Positions 25,867-36,553 of a DNA stretch of 64,000 nt are shown here, piece after piece. The translations under genes were made by a program, and so were the position numbers. The notes beneath the pieces are model-generated. The model saw nothing but the letters and a program-made list of their open reading frames with translations, was not told where the DNA came from and ran no database searches. The stretch is from Oikopleura dioica. Lineage: Eukaryota > Chordata > Appendicularia > Copelata > Oikopleuridae. Position 1 is the first letter of the stretch; each line of letters begins with the position of its first letter. The stretch lies in the NCBI GenBank assembly GCA_907165135.1, contig OU015566.1, positions 11,020,157 through 11,084,156 on the forward strand, read 5' to 3'.

Positions 25867-26447
25867 TTGACGATTTGAAGTCAAGTAAGGATAACAAGGA
25901 AGAAGAAGAAAACGTTCTAGAGACAAATACAAACAATCGAACAAACAACTTCCACGTCAACAACAATAATTTTTCAATGAGAAAATGAGGGAATGCATGC
26001 TAGCGGTAGACTTGAATGCGTAATGGATGCACTTGAGCCTGCGCTTTCTAGCCATGTCAATTAAAAATTGATCGGAGAGAAACTCGACGAGCTAGAGACA
26101 TTTGAAACCTTATTTCCTCGAAAAATGAGAGCAATTTTAGCCTTTTCGAAAAATTGAAAACTCTCTTTGAAAAGCATGTAGTTCTTATGCTACTCAAGAA
26201 AGTACAAGAGATTTTATCCGGTACAGGTTTCGTAATTACGATTTTCGTCCGTTTTTTGCCAAATAATCGGTTGCGAAGTGGTTATTTTTACATTCGATCT
26301 CGAGAACACGGACCTAGAATTTTCAAAACAACAAATTTGAAAACAGCAAAAACCGAGCTTTTTGGCTTTTTCTCTGAAAAAGAGATGAAATCAAATCATT
26401 AATTTAAAAATGTAATGGTATATTGCGTGCTTGGTTGAACAGTTAGA

Positions 26448-26866
26448 TCAAGAACTTCCAAAGAAACCTCCAAAGAATCCCTTTTTCTTCGGGCTCTCTT
26501 GGACACATTCGTCTGCAAAAAGTTAAAAGATTTGTTTTACTGAAAAGTAAAAGCTTTAAATCTTTTAAACTCTTGTCAAAAGGATTCGCTGCGTTTGGGT
26601 CTTTCATTCCATACTTCGTTCTAATCGACTCGTATCTTTTCTGACGATTTTCATCAAAATTATCTGAAAATAGAAACGAATTTTCGAATTTCACCGAGCT
26701 AACCTTCGCGGATTTTCAATCCTTTCGCGACTGCAGCTTCCTTCTTGTACTTGTCTTTCTTCTCTTCCAAGGACTTGATTTTGTCTTCTTGATTTCTGAT
26801 CTTGTCTTGGAGCTTTTCGATCTTCTTCTTTTGCTCGGAGTTCTCAAGAAGAGTGTCTTCCAGCAT
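26448..26866 (-). CDS. Small coiled-coil protein, complexin-like, 3 exons
   Basis: Exons 26704-26866, 26571-26663 and 26448-26512 join in phase (introns 40 and 58 nt) to give 106 residues from an ATG. The first 55 residues are a Lys/Glu/Gln coiled coil. Exon 2 has 'RYESIRTKYGM', which resembles the central-helix motif IRxKYG of complexins, the SNARE-clamping proteins of synaptic exocytosis. The C-terminus is amphipathic and Gly/Phe-rich ('KKKGFFGGFFGSS'), compatible with membrane binding as in complexins. Length fits the family (about 110-150). The match rests on one short motif, so an unrelated coiled-coil protein remains possible. Confidence 0.45.
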
Positions 26867-26922
26867 CGTGTCCCTACAAAGCCATTTTAGCGTCGAAAGA
26901 AAAGTTTTAAAGTTTTTTTGAT

Positions 26923-27126
26923 TTAGTCATTTAGAAGGAGAATCTTTAACTCAATCTTCTGAGTCCCTAAGTAATCAATTCCAGCCTCAATAACCTTCTC
27001 ACTGAAGAGATAACTCAACCAAGGCGCCTTATTCACCACTTCCTGGATCTCTTCCAGCCAACTTTCAGTCAAAACAACAAATTGTTCTAGAGTCAGCGCT
27101 TTTAACTCTAACAAAAGCTCAATCGA
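26923..27126 (-). CDS. Possible exon, unknown helical protein
   Basis: Reads 'SIELLLELKALTLEQFVVLT' and on through 'WLSYLFSEKVIEAGIDYLG' to TGA, with good helical amphipathicity. No ATG-defined start; it probably belongs to the gene just upstream on this strand or is its alternative 3' exon. Confidence 0.35.
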   Translation of the reverse strand, partial: SIELLLELKALTLEQFVVLTESWLEEIQEVVNKAPWLSYLFSEKVIEAGIDYLGTQKIELKILLLND

Positions 27127-27182
27127 TGGTCAGGCAGCTTATTACGGCTTTCTTCGATTTTACCTTTTGAATTAACGATTAC

Positions 27183-27770
27183 TCATTCCAGCGGAAACTT
27201 GAGCCTCAATATCGATCGGCTTTGCGTTTTTGTACTCGCGCTCGAGTTGTCTTCTAGTTCCTCGGCACCCTTGAACTCGACCGAGCAGTTGAAACATTCA
27301 CCGATGCTTTCATGGCCTAAAACAAGTTGAACATGTTTGGTAAAGTAGTAAAGCTTTAAGCTCACCAGAGTCGAAAGAATCCGAGGACATCTCTTCACTC
27401 ATCTTTGTCTTCTTAGGGGATATTTCCATATCTTCCATGCTTTCATTAATCAGCTTTTCCGACATTTGAACGCTCAATACCTTGTCCAGGAACGCAAAGA
27501 ACTCTGACTTTTTAGTTGAATCTACATTCAAACTGAACTCGTTGGCAGCTTTTGTAGTGCGGGAAGAGGTAACTAAACCACAAGATTACCCAGCATCCAT
27601 TCGGTTTTCGCCCGTGTCGATGAGTAACGAAATAGTCCAATCTTTGGAGTCGTGTGCTGTTGCTTTTGGTTCTCGATAAAATTTGTGACTCTCTTTGTAG
27701 GCTTCAACATCGTCACCAGTTAATTTGATTCGAGTTACTTGAATAGAAAAACGGAAAATCTAATAGGAAT
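27183..27770 (-). CDS. Unrecognised protein, exons partly resolved
   Basis: The clearest exon (27366 to about 27560) includes 'SEFFAFLDKVLSVQMSEKL' and an acidic/Ser tail. It joins in phase over a 49-nt intron (27317-27365) to 27183-27316, which contains 'IGECFNCSVEF' and ends in TGA. Upstream, 27590-27755 has coding character ('DWTISLLIDTGENRMDAG'), but I could not make a clean in-frame junction. No family recognised. Confidence 0.4.
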
Positions 27771-27918
27771 GTAATATCCAGTGGAAGCTCCCTCGCATGA
27801 AACGATTATGAAACAATACATAGATTTACTGTTGAGCTAGTTCTTAACTCTGAATTTGAAGCGTTGAGTCGATTGTTAAAATTCCTCAGTCACTCCGACC
27901 ATTGAATTCATTTACTAT

Positions 27919-28600
27919 TTATGAACAAGCCTTCATTTTCCCTTTGATTGTGAAGCTTTTCAATACTTTCGAGATTTTGTGAAGAGTTTTCGCGGTAATA
28001 TGGCCGGCAGTATTGTGCTCCATTTCGAATGGATCCGCAATGTTGAGAACAGCAGCTTTGAATAGTTGCTCCGTTAATTGTAGGAACTGAAGAAATCCGA
28101 AATGTTTGAATTGACATCGGATCTTATTTTGACGACAATATCAGGCTCGACTGAGCTGAGCCAATGCGAAAAAGAAAAGAGTACATGGCGATCAGAGTAG
28201 AGTAGGTCGACAATCGACCAGCTTTGCTCAGCTCACCGTGTGAAAAGATAAACTTGGTCATCTTCACTAAAACAAAAATTTTTCTTTGCCAAAAAAATGA
28301 TAGCGTTCCAAGATGAAGAAAAAGATGATCTCTAAAACAGGTTTCGAAGAAACGCGTATTCACCGAAGCAGCAGTATTTCCGATGGAGATCTCAAGCTTT
28401 TTCCCGCTCAGATTCATCCGAATAACCGGCTTTCGAGCTCCAATAACGGCATGTACACTGGAGATAGGTAGAGTCTTTGACAAGGAAACAATCTTTCCGG
28501 TGATAAAAAGAACAACGGCTGTTTGATCGCGTTCCTTGCGCGCGGAATGAGGCTCGTAGCGAACTGTCTTGCGGACAATCTCAATAAACTTCTCTTGCAT
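27919..28600 (-). CDS. Non-canonical poly(A)/poly(U) polymerase-like protein (TENT/TUTase), partial
   Basis: Three segments match conserved stretches of terminal nucleotidyltransferases in the right order. 'GARKPVIRMNLSGKKLEISI' followed by 'NTAASVNTRFF' corresponds to the palm strand 'a+vPvi...l.v.is..N..a..nt'. 'GRLSTYSTLIAMYSFL' corresponds to the PAP-associated helix 'g.lsSY.l.LMv..fLq'. 'NIADPFEMEHNTAGHITAK' corresponds to the nucleotide-recognition 'IeDPF....N.a..i'. Such enzymes add U or A tails to RNA. The catalytic GS...DxD loop was not found, so the N-terminal part is either in unresolved upstream exons or lost. Frames change between segments, implying two or more short introns or frameshifts; borders are approximate. 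Stop TAA at 27919. Confidence 0.55.
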
Positions 28601-29110
28601 TCAACACTCACTTCTTGCTTTCCTCTACTCCCAGCCTCAGACTTACTTATACCGTAAATCGTTTCTCATGCCTCATCGCTATCTTCCCTATCTCATGAAA
28701 CACTCATCCCTCTTCATTTTCAAACTTAATCGGGCGAAGAGCGCGCTTTGTTCACATTTCCAATCTGCGTTGTTTGTTTTTATTTTTTTTTTATTTTTTA
28801 GAATAAAAACTCACGCGACACTTTTGAACAAAATCGAACAGAGATTTCCAGTTTTCAGAATACATGTAAAGATGAAAGTAGTGAGAGCGCTGGTTGGGTT
28901 TGGAGTTATTCATCTTCTTGAAGTTCTGAAAACAGTTTATTTTCGAAAAAAAAACGATCCTACCATTAATAAGTCGAGCGATGAGCATTTTTCTTTCTGG
29001 CTCCGCCCGATCTCTCGCTGTCTCCAAAAATACCAGTAATGATGGTATTTCTTGACGAGCTGGAATTAGGCTCGACAAGAAAATGGTCTCAGATTTGACC
29101 TTATTCAGGA

Positions 29111-29147
29111 CCCTGACTCAGGTTTTCTATACAGGATGCCGAGCCCA
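29111..29147. repeat. MITE relic at the 3' end of the zinc-finger gene
   Basis: The reverse complement of this stretch matches the left arm of the element at 7252 in 32 of 37 positions, including AGAAAACCTGAGTCAGGG. It supplies the stop codon of the gene at 29127-29610. Confidence 0.6.
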
Positions 29148-29610
29148 GTCTTCGAACGCCTCGTTTATACGGGCGATGTCTGCCCTCCCGATCCTTTCCT
29201 CCCTTCGTTGTTGTAGTTGTCGTCGTCGTTGTTGTTCCTGCCACGCCTCATAAATCGGCAACACTCGCGATTTCTTTTCAAAGTATTTAAGTTAGAATTT
29301 CATTTAAATTAAATGGAACCGACCTGCGATCCATTTTTGTTATACTTCACTCTAAGTGTCCCCTTCTCCAAGTTCAAATCCTTGTATCCTATTATAGGAT
29401 ACGAGTCCCAGTTTTCAGCCCGAGGACGAGCCTCACGGAAATAAGGCCCGTACGCGTCAACGTCCACGTTGTTGGGCGCCCGCTCGCAAATTTTCAAGTG
29501 GTTCTAAAATATATAAAAGAAAATTTCAATAAATTCACCTTTTGAGACCGCGCGGCTACCACCGTCTCGCAAAAACTGCATTTGTATTTTTTCTCGGCCC
29601 AAGTTCGCAT
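29127..29610 (-). CDS. 132-residue zinc-finger protein, 3 exons with 35- and 50-nt introns
   Basis: Exons 29539-29610, 29324-29503 and 29127-29273 join in phase 0 throughout. The N-terminus has a C2HC-type finger spanning the first junction ('KYKCSFCETVVAARSQKNHL' then KIC). The middle holds a Tyr/Asp-rich segment and the C-terminus is a Gln/Arg-rich helix. The 35-nt intron is among the shortest in the window. Not recognised. The last codons and the stop fall inside a relic of the MITE family seen at 7252-7380, so the present C-terminus appears transposon-derived. It lies about 0.75 kb from the left end of the Polinton coding region; whether it is host or element cargo is open. Confidence 0.6.
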
Positions 29611-29670
29611 TTTTCTTCTGATTGATCATGAAGATGGGGCTCTTGAGCAGTTAAAAACAATTCTAGAAAC

Positions 29671-29955
29671 TGGTCCGATCCCAAAAATACCTCAAAAATG
29701 GTCCCGATCCCAAAAATACCTCAGAAATCAACCCGATCCGAAAAATACCTCTCAGAACCGGCCCGATCCCGAAAATACCTCAGAAATGGTCCCGATCCCA
29801 AAAATACCTCAGAAATCGGCCCGATCCGAAAAATACCTCTAAGAACCGACCCGATCTCAAAAATACCTCAGAAATGGTCCCGATCCCAAAAATACCTGAG
29901 AAATCGGTCCGATCCCAAAAATACCTTCAGTGATCGGTCCGATAGCAATAAAACC
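29671..29955. repeat. 29-30-bp minisatellite, array 1
   Basis: About nine to ten copies of a unit like CCCGATCCCAAAAATACCTC followed by AGAA and a short variable end. The same repeat in the same orientation forms the array at 42972-43475, and both open with AGAAACTGGTCCGATCCCAA. Open frames across it are low complexity. Confidence 0.85.
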
Positions 29956-30361
29956 TTCAAATTTTGAGTCAATTTCCGAAGATTTATTAAAATTTCAATG
30001 CAGTTGATACAGAATAAGATGTTGTAAATAAGGAATTCATTTGATATTCACGAGAAAAAACCGAATTTTGCAGGTAAAATTGTGGCATTTTAAAAGAATA
30101 AAGACCCGAAGTGACAATCACAATATACTAAATGATTGAGTTTCATTTTATCAAGAAGTAGGTAGATACGATCAATACGACAGATAAAAATACATATGTT
30201 TCATTTCAAAATCCAATTTCAAGTAATCTTCGGCTTTGAAAGCTTAACCTAAATGTCGTTTCATTTTCAATTTGTGATGAGGAATGAGAAGCTGTGACAG
30301 TTAAATTGAGGACAGTATCCAAAAGAGGGCGTTGAGAGCACGAAGGTTTCCCACTGAGAGT
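29956..30361. other. AT-rich left flank of the Polinton coding region
   Basis: No ORF of note. The left terminus of the element should lie here or in the adjoining minisatellite, but I found no inverted match to the sequence right of the ATPase gene. Confidence 0.4.
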
Positions 30362-30907
30362 TTACTTCATCTTGGTTACGTAAACACTGCAGGTGAGGAG
30401 CTTAGTTAGATTGTATCCGCTCTTTCTGAAACTACTCTGATTTTCATGCTGGATTTCCACCAGTTTGGGAATATCGGACCAGTTTGGAATGTTTTCCAGG
30501 AACTCTTTTTTAGTAGACTTGTTCTTTATCAAATGTGGCTCAATCGGGAGTCCAGTCGAAATTTGAGGCCAGTGAAATCTGTATCGAGAGTCAGGATCCT
30601 CAGTCAAAATATTCTCCATGAGAAATCCAAAATCAATTTTGATCCGAAAGACGGGTGACATCACATCGAAGATATCTTCAATGAGATTGTTCAAATCAAA
30701 ATCTTTGTTTATAAGCAATCTCAAATGAGCCGTTTCGACGACTCGTCCTGGTTTAGGAGGAGGGATAATAAGCCTGTTGTGTAGCTGACCTACTCTCTCT
30801 GACTGCCTAAAGTAATCAAGCTCCTCTTCTTCAAGTGGTAGATAACTTCCGCCGTATTCTTTACGAAGTGCTTCTAAATCTGCTCTTTCTGATGGATAAA
30901 AAGGCAT
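30362..30907 (-). CDS. 181-residue Polinton protein downstream of polymerase, unknown function
   Basis: The first ATG in frame is at 30907 ('MPFYPSERADLEALRKEYGG'); the frame opens earlier only through a GTG. It follows the polymerase stop by 63 nt on the same strand. Middle and C-terminal parts read 'IKIDFGFLMENI', 'YRFHWPQISTGLP' and 'NLTKLLTCSVYVTKM'. The style recalls unnamed proteins that accompany polymerase B in invertebrate Mavericks, but I cannot name the family. No membrane segment or zinc motif. Confidence 0.65.
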   Translation of the reverse strand: MPFYPSERADLEALRKEYGGSYLPLEEEELDYFRQSERVGQLHNRLIIPPPKPGRVVETAHLRLLINKDFDLNNLIEDIFDVMSPVFRIKIDFGFLMENILTEDPDSRYRFHWPQISTGLPIEPHLIKNKSTKKEFLENIPNWSDIPKLVEIQHENQSSFRKSGYNLTKLLTCSVYVTKMK

Positions 30908-30970
30908 TTTATAAGGAAGAAGCGAAAAAAGTTGATTTATATTCACCCAAATTTATTCACATGGAACAGA

Positions 30971-33900
30971 TTAAAGGATTTCGCCGTTAAGGGTCAGTGG
31001 TTTACATGTGACGCCGTCCGCCATGACTCGCAGCTTTACAAAAATATTCGAGAGAACTTTCTTTTCGATGGAAATTCGTTTTACAATATTGTCGGTAGTC
31101 GAGCGTAACATGCGAACTTTGCATGTGTTACTACTGGTCACAGTTTCATTTAGACAATCAAGAAATTCTTGAAGTTTCAGCTCGTGATTGTGCGGAACTC
31201 CTTTCGTTGATCGCTTCGTCTGTTTATTTTCTTCATCGTAGCCAAAGTACATCTTGTTTCCAAGACAGACAAGTGCGCCATTATTCGTTTGCCATTCCGC
31301 TTTAAAAACTTGGTATCAATTCGAAACATCAGCAAACCTTTGAGAAGTCCAGGAGTTTTGTGATTAAGAGTTGTATCTTCCAGGACAATCCATTTATGCC
31401 AAACTTGTAGAAATTCGTCCATGAGTTCCTCCCGGACACAAGGTAGCAAAGCGGCTTCCATCTGTGACCTTGTTGTTTGTCCATCCGTTCCGCTTCGAGT
31501 GAACGCTAAAATATTTTTATGAGTGGCAGAAAGTATAAACTTACATATTGCTAAACTGTCTGTATCGCAATAGTTCAGCTTGTAGGATCCAGGTCTCAGG
31601 TATTTGTGAAGAAATTTGTAAACAAAGGAGAGAAAGTGAAGTTTTGAGTTTTGAAGAATAGCCACACCAAGAACAGTTGGTTTGTCATCTTTGATGCGTA
31701 GCTTGTCGAATATGACTTCGGAAATTTCATACTCACCGTTTTCTTGAGAGAGTGTCTCATGAGATTTAAATGTTGGCTTTATAATTGACTTTTTCAGTTG
31801 CTTATCGTTGTTAAATTTGGTATTCGGACGGTCGACCTGCTCGATGGCTTTACCGAAACCGCCGCAATTGCCAATCGTTTTAAATGCAAGAGCAAGAGCA
31901 CTGTTCTTGTCATCAAGAGCATTTACACGACCGTGAGTAATATTATCAGCATAATCACTTAGACTCTTAGTTGCTCGAAATTGGGTGAAAGATTGAATAT
32001 TAGTTATTTCTAAGCCAAGGTCAAGATAAAATTTCACTAATGTTGTCAGGAGAAACATACTCTTACCATTATATGTTTGTACGACCGTTTCTTGATCGCA
32101 TTTGCTTCCGGTTTTTTCAAATTGAGCTTTCATATAAGGACTTAAATGCTCGTTTGTGATTTTCATTCGCTGGATCACTGGCGGAAAATTTATGTACGAG
32201 ATTTGATCAAAGACCTCTTTCGGACAAGAAACATCCGCTACAATAAATCCATATATCTCGTCATTTCGAATGCCGTCAAGAATGCTCTTTTCGGACTCTT
32301 TAAGTTTAAATATATGACCCCAATATTTTGAAACACGGTCGACATAATATCTATTTCGGCGATGGATCCATTCACATTCGCGCATAATATGAACAGTCCC
32401 TTTTCGAGACAACATACGCTTTTTCTTCTCAAACTCATGGTCAGCCTGACCTGGGTTGCAATCAACGCAATATTGGTGAAAATAACAACCTAAGAACTCA
32501 AAATAGTGATGTTTTCCATCAACACAAGCGTAGCCATCAATTTTATAATTGAGAACTTGATGCTCTCCCCTGAAATATTGATGTTCGAGTCGGACTCGCT
32601 CGCCATTAGCTTGAACCAACAAGGGACTAAATTCGTCGATGTACGTCAGCCACTGAAGCGCAGCAAGAGAGTTATCCGTCGTCATGATCGATTTGCGGAA
32701 GACTGAATTGTCGATTTTCTGCCATCTTATACCTGATTATAATGTGAGGTCAGAAATCAAAGAAGACTTACCTGGAGTGGATGGTAGCAACATTTTTTGA
32801 GCGAAGAGGTACAAGGCATTGAAGTCGAAAAAGACTATCTTTGTGAACGGATCCCCATTTGGAGCAAACTTTGCATTTCTCGGAGCGTCTACGTCGGGTC
32901 GAAGCTCGGTGTAGCGAGAGTAGACGTTCACCAGACCACCAATTATATTATCACGTAAGAGTTTGTGTTCTTTGTGATAATTTCGGTGGAATGAAACTAT
33001 ATAAATGTCATGAAAATCAACAAGAATAACTTACATGTAAGCGGGGAACTCTTCGAGTAACCTTCGAAAACACACGCCATCGCAAATTTAGGCAAGCTCA
33101 TACAGAAAGAAGGGTCAATTTTGAAAGTCTCGAAGAATAATTTGAACTGATTGTCAATTGCTTTCGCAAAAGGTGTGACATCTGCCAAATTGTAGTGTTT
33201 GAGCCAATGACCCATAGAGTAATTTGGATCGCGTCTTTGATTTCTATAAAACTCCGCTCTGAAAATTTCATAGTCTTCTTCTGAGATTTCCTTATTCTTG
33301 AGACTAGAAAAAAATTCTTCTCTTGGAGGGAAATTTTTATCGTTCATGATATCAAAGACGCTACGATATTTTTCATAAGGCCAAATCGCTTTTCTTTCCT
33401 CGACTCCTCCTTGCTTGAGATATCCAGCCAAATCAGTTGGAGTGCTGAATAGTTTGGCATCCTTGAATTGATATGTTGGCGTTGACATTGAAAAATAATG
33501 AGTGCCTTTTTTTATACTAGTGAATTTTGATCCATACTTTTTCATAAGAATGGGTATAAGGTAGGGACTTAAAACTTTCAAATCAAATTTAGCACTATTG
33601 AAACCGAAAATGTCCATTTTCGCGTAGTTTGTTAGCTCTCGTCGAAGATATCGAACTTTCATCTTTCGCTCAGCATTGACTAGAAACTGGTCAGCAATAT
33701 TCATGTTTCAAAATTACCTGAGTTGATATCGATGTTTTCGAGACTCTGGATTGCATCTTTTAGCTCTGAAGGAAGATACGTTTCTTCAGAGACAGCAAGG
33801 TCTTCAATTTCGTCGACAAATTTTTGAACAAGTTGTTTGGCTGCATCATTTTCATCACTTCGCCTTATCAAGAATCGCTGGTATCCAAAATTACTCCCGA

Positions 33901-34903
33901 TTGCGATGGAAAGAAGTCGAAGCTCAGAATGAACAGTTGTTGACTTGGTGGTTTCCTCAATCGGTCTCTCCATTGTTTCGATGTCAAACGTAACTAGATT
34001 TTCGAATTTTCAAAAAATTTCAAAATAAAGCTTACCGAATCTTGTCTTTCTGAATTTTCTCATCTCAGAAGACAGGAAACCAGCTTGAATTGCCTCCTCG
34101 ATCGGGTTTATTGAGACTCCGTAAGCCCGCTGGGTTGGAGTAATTTTTTTGACATTAACCTTACATTTCAAATCATGTTTTTTATACAACGTCTCAAAAT
34201 ATGTTTCAAATCCACATTTCGGGTTCAAACATTTGTAAACTGTTGCTAAATTATTCATGTTGAAAATATATCTCAGATTTAGCGCGTTTTCGGACATAAG
34301 CTCGTCTTTATCGACAATAAAATTGAGAGTTCGGGTGGAGTCTTCGGTTCGAAATGTTTGCAAGAGCTCCAATTTGACTAGTGAACGCTGGTCAGGTAGA
34401 TGAGATGTGCCTAAACAGAAAAAATTCGTCTCCGCATTCATTTTTTTCGCATATTTTGACAATTCTTTCGAAAAGACTCGATCCGGTCCATCAAATAAAC
34501 TCAATCCCTGAACCTTAAACGAAAAATCATTTATGTTCTCGAGTCGGCCTTTTTTGTCCAATTTACTGAGAAAAATGTCGAGAGAATAAAGGTAAAAATA
34601 TGAATCACCTTCTTCAACAAATTTATGGGACTTTTTAACGACCACATCATCAACTAAAACAAGTTTTATCGATTTTTTACTTTTAGACTTTACTTTAACG
34701 ATTTCAAGTTTATAAAAGTCCAAAATATGTTCCGTGGCAAGAGAAGAGTGCGCTAATGATAAATTGTAAATATGCGAAATGAACTGTCGATTAGCTAATT
34801 TTCCGTCCTTGAAAAGTTTGCTGTAATCCTCTGCGAATCGCTGAAGCTCTCCAAGAGTTATCCATGGATTTAACCCAGGAAAAAAGAGATTATACCTTTT
34901 CAT
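30971..34903 (-). CDS. Protein-primed family B DNA polymerase (pPolB), 7 exons, 1232 residues
   Basis: Replicates the Polinton from a protein primer. Exons 34036-34903, 33718-33993, 33035-33679, 32772-32996, 31545-32732, 31338-31505 and 30971-31299 join in consistent phase; introns are 38-42 nt. Residue 1 is the ATG at 34903. The first 290 residues are an N-terminal region holding a C-x4-C...H motif. The 3'-5' exonuclease follows: ExoI 'FDIET' (292-296), ExoII 'NSAKFD' (409-414), ExoIII Y544...D548. Polymerase motif A is 'DFNALY' (654-659), motif B 'KTIGNCGGFGK' (956-966), motif C 'YCDTDS' (1059-1064); the KxY region reads 'NKMYF'. An insertion 'FEFLGCYFHQYC' near 749-760 resembles the GC-x2-H-x2-C segment of Polinton polymerases. 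All catalytic acids are present. The 39-nt intron 31506-31544 is a multiple of three and stop-free, so its retention would be silent for frame. Confidence 0.93.
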
Positions 34904-34944
34904 ACTTGAGACTTGACGTCCACTCTCTTTATAACAACGTTGAC

Positions 34945-35007
34945 TTGCGCCACCAGCTCAACCAAACTCTAAAAAGACAATTTTGCGCCACCAGCTCAAC
35001 CAAACTC
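34945..35007. repeat. 25-bp direct repeat upstream of pPolB
   Basis: TTGCGCCACCAGCTCAACCA plus AACTC occurs at 34945-34969 and again at 34983-35007, separated by 13 bases, in the pPolB upstream region. It may be part of the promoter. Confidence 0.7.
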
Positions 35008-35068
35008 GATTTCGCGATACTTGCTTATTTCCTGCAAATAAACAAAACAAAATTATGTCTCTAGAAAT

Positions 35069-35548
35069 CTATTGAATTTCAACTGAGTAGAATGAAACAA
35101 GCATGAAAACAGGGTAACCAGTTTGGATAGAAACGGCCAGTTCGTAGCCCTGTCGTCGCAGGCGGGACCGGCGGCGTGGAGTTCGATCAACAAGGAGAAC
35201 AGCGGAGTCGACGACAGCAAGAGTGAAATTTTCTTGTTGTGCGATGCGGGTGCAAAGCCGTCCGTCCAGGTCGTTAAACTCGTCGCTACCAATAACGACG
35301 TCCATCGTATAGGGATGTAGAGCTCCAAGTCTAAATCGGACAAGCTGGAGAACGCCATCATCGTTCTTGACGCAGAAATAACCTTTGTAGCTGGTCAGCC
35401 AAGGCTGTGTCTCAGCAGCGGTGTAGATCAATTCCAGAAAAAAGCGTAGCTGAGGAATGGGGTGTGTTCGAGCCGTTTCCATCCGAAAGTCAAGGTCAGG
35501 CTGATCGTTACCGGGTTGCTCAACTTCCAGATCGCTATCAGAATCCAT
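35069..35548 (-). CDS. 159-residue Polinton protein, paralogue of 36554-37057
   Basis: Intronless ORF from ATG with an acidic N-terminus ('MDSDSDLEVEQPGNDQPDLD'). The core aligns with the plus-strand protein at 36554: W-L-x2-Y-K-G-Y...G-x-L-Q-L-V-x-F...'IGSD'...VD...DR...QGYELA...'VSFYSVEI'. Family and function unknown. The two paralogues face away from each other with a RING gene between, so an inverted duplication is likely. Confidence 0.7.
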   Translation of the reverse strand: MDSDSDLEVEQPGNDQPDLDFRMETARTHPIPQLRFFLELIYTAAETQPWLTSYKGYFCVKNDDGVLQLVRFRLGALHPYTMDVVIGSDEFNDLDGRLCTRIAQQENFTLAVVDSAVLLVDRTPRRRSRLRRQGYELAVSIQTGYPVFMLVSFYSVEIQ

Positions 35549-35752
35549 CTTCTTAATCTTTCTCGATTTTCGGACTAAGTCTTTGAGCTTTTCGAAAAAA
35601 AGTTTTGCTGTCTTCTTTTCCTTCAGCTCAGCCTTTTTATTTTCAACTCAATTTCTAGCGCCTCGAATTCTGAAAAGCGCGCCGCGAGTCTGAGCGCCAT
35701 CGGGGAAATGAGATAAATCCGGGATCAGGGTGAATTGTGAGTATAATTGATA
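35549..35752. promoter_or_regulatory. Bidirectional promoter region
   Basis: A 204-bp spacer between the divergent starts at 35548 (-) and 35753 (+). It contains a GC-rich patch with GCGCCTCGA and GCGCGCCGCGAG; a related GAGGCGC motif occurs in the spacers at 36474 and 39857. Confidence 0.5.
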
Positions 35753-36357
35753 ATGTCAACTATTGACTATCAATTAAAACCCCTCCCAGAGACTGAAATT
35801 GTTCTTTTTTGTCTCGGCTGCGACAGAAAAAATACAGACAACTACCAAGTCGATTATCTGGAGCCCGATGATGACATAGAAGACAAAGCTTTTAGCGTTT
35901 GGCTTGTATGCGAATTCTGCGCGAAGGAAATAACAATCGCCTTTACTCCTGAGGAATGGAACCTTTTCGCCAGTCAGGCTGACAAACAAGAAGACCAATA
36001 CTTTTCGAGAGTTTCAGCAGTCGCATTTTGCAAAACCTATTTGCTTTCGGATTGCTACGGTGACTTGTTTATCAAAGCTCAACAACGAAAAATGGCTCGA
36101 CGAGAAATTAACAAAGATGAAGAAAAGAATTGTATCTTTTGCCATGAAGATGATGTCAAAATGGTATGTCTTCCGATTTTCAGCATTCTTCTAATTATTT
36201 TAAGATTTCTAGTCCCTGCAAGCATTTTTATTGTGAAAAATGCTATGCGAAACATCGCGAAATATCTCCACGAAAAGACGACTGTGCTTTCTGCAGAATT
36301 CCATTTCAATACACCCGATTCTCCGACATTGTCGCTGAAAAAAGGAGAAACGACTAA
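35753..36357 (+). CDS. RING-finger protein (C3HC4), likely ubiquitin ligase, 2 exons, 187 residues
   Basis: Exon 1 (35753-36163) joins in phase 0 across a 41-nt intron to exon 2 (36205-36357). The ATG at 35753 is the first; the frame opens 6 nt earlier only via TTG. The N-terminal half has two CxxC pairs ('CLGC' and 'CEFC') that may form a separate zinc site. The C-terminal RING spans the intron: 'CIFCHEDD' ... 'CKHFYCEKC' ... 'CAFC', matching C-x2-C...C-x-H-x3-C-x2-C...C-x2-C. As a Polinton gene it could redirect host ubiquitination, as many viral RING proteins do; that is inference. A poly(A) signal follows at 36412. Confidence 0.8.
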
Positions 36358-36411
36358 AAGATCTTTTCGCTTTCACTTTTCTGTCCATGTGCACCTAGGC
36401 AATCTGTTTTC

Positions 36412-36417
36412 AATAAA
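36412..36417 (+). terminator. Poly(A) signal AATAAA
   Basis: Canonical hexamer 55 nt after the RING gene stop. Confidence 0.6.
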
Positions 36418-36553
36418 AGAAAGTGCATGAAATTGAAGGTGCGTGTAATTTGCAGGTGACATATGACCTTAGTGAGGCGCTAGAACTCAAGCTCTGATAT
36501 AAGCGAAGGTTTGAAACAAGAATCATCAAAAATAGAAATAAGTCTTTTTCGAA

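Noticed and set aside
29582-29967. ORFs rich in PKNTS/RSRKYL
   Set aside because: Low-complexity translation of the minisatellite.
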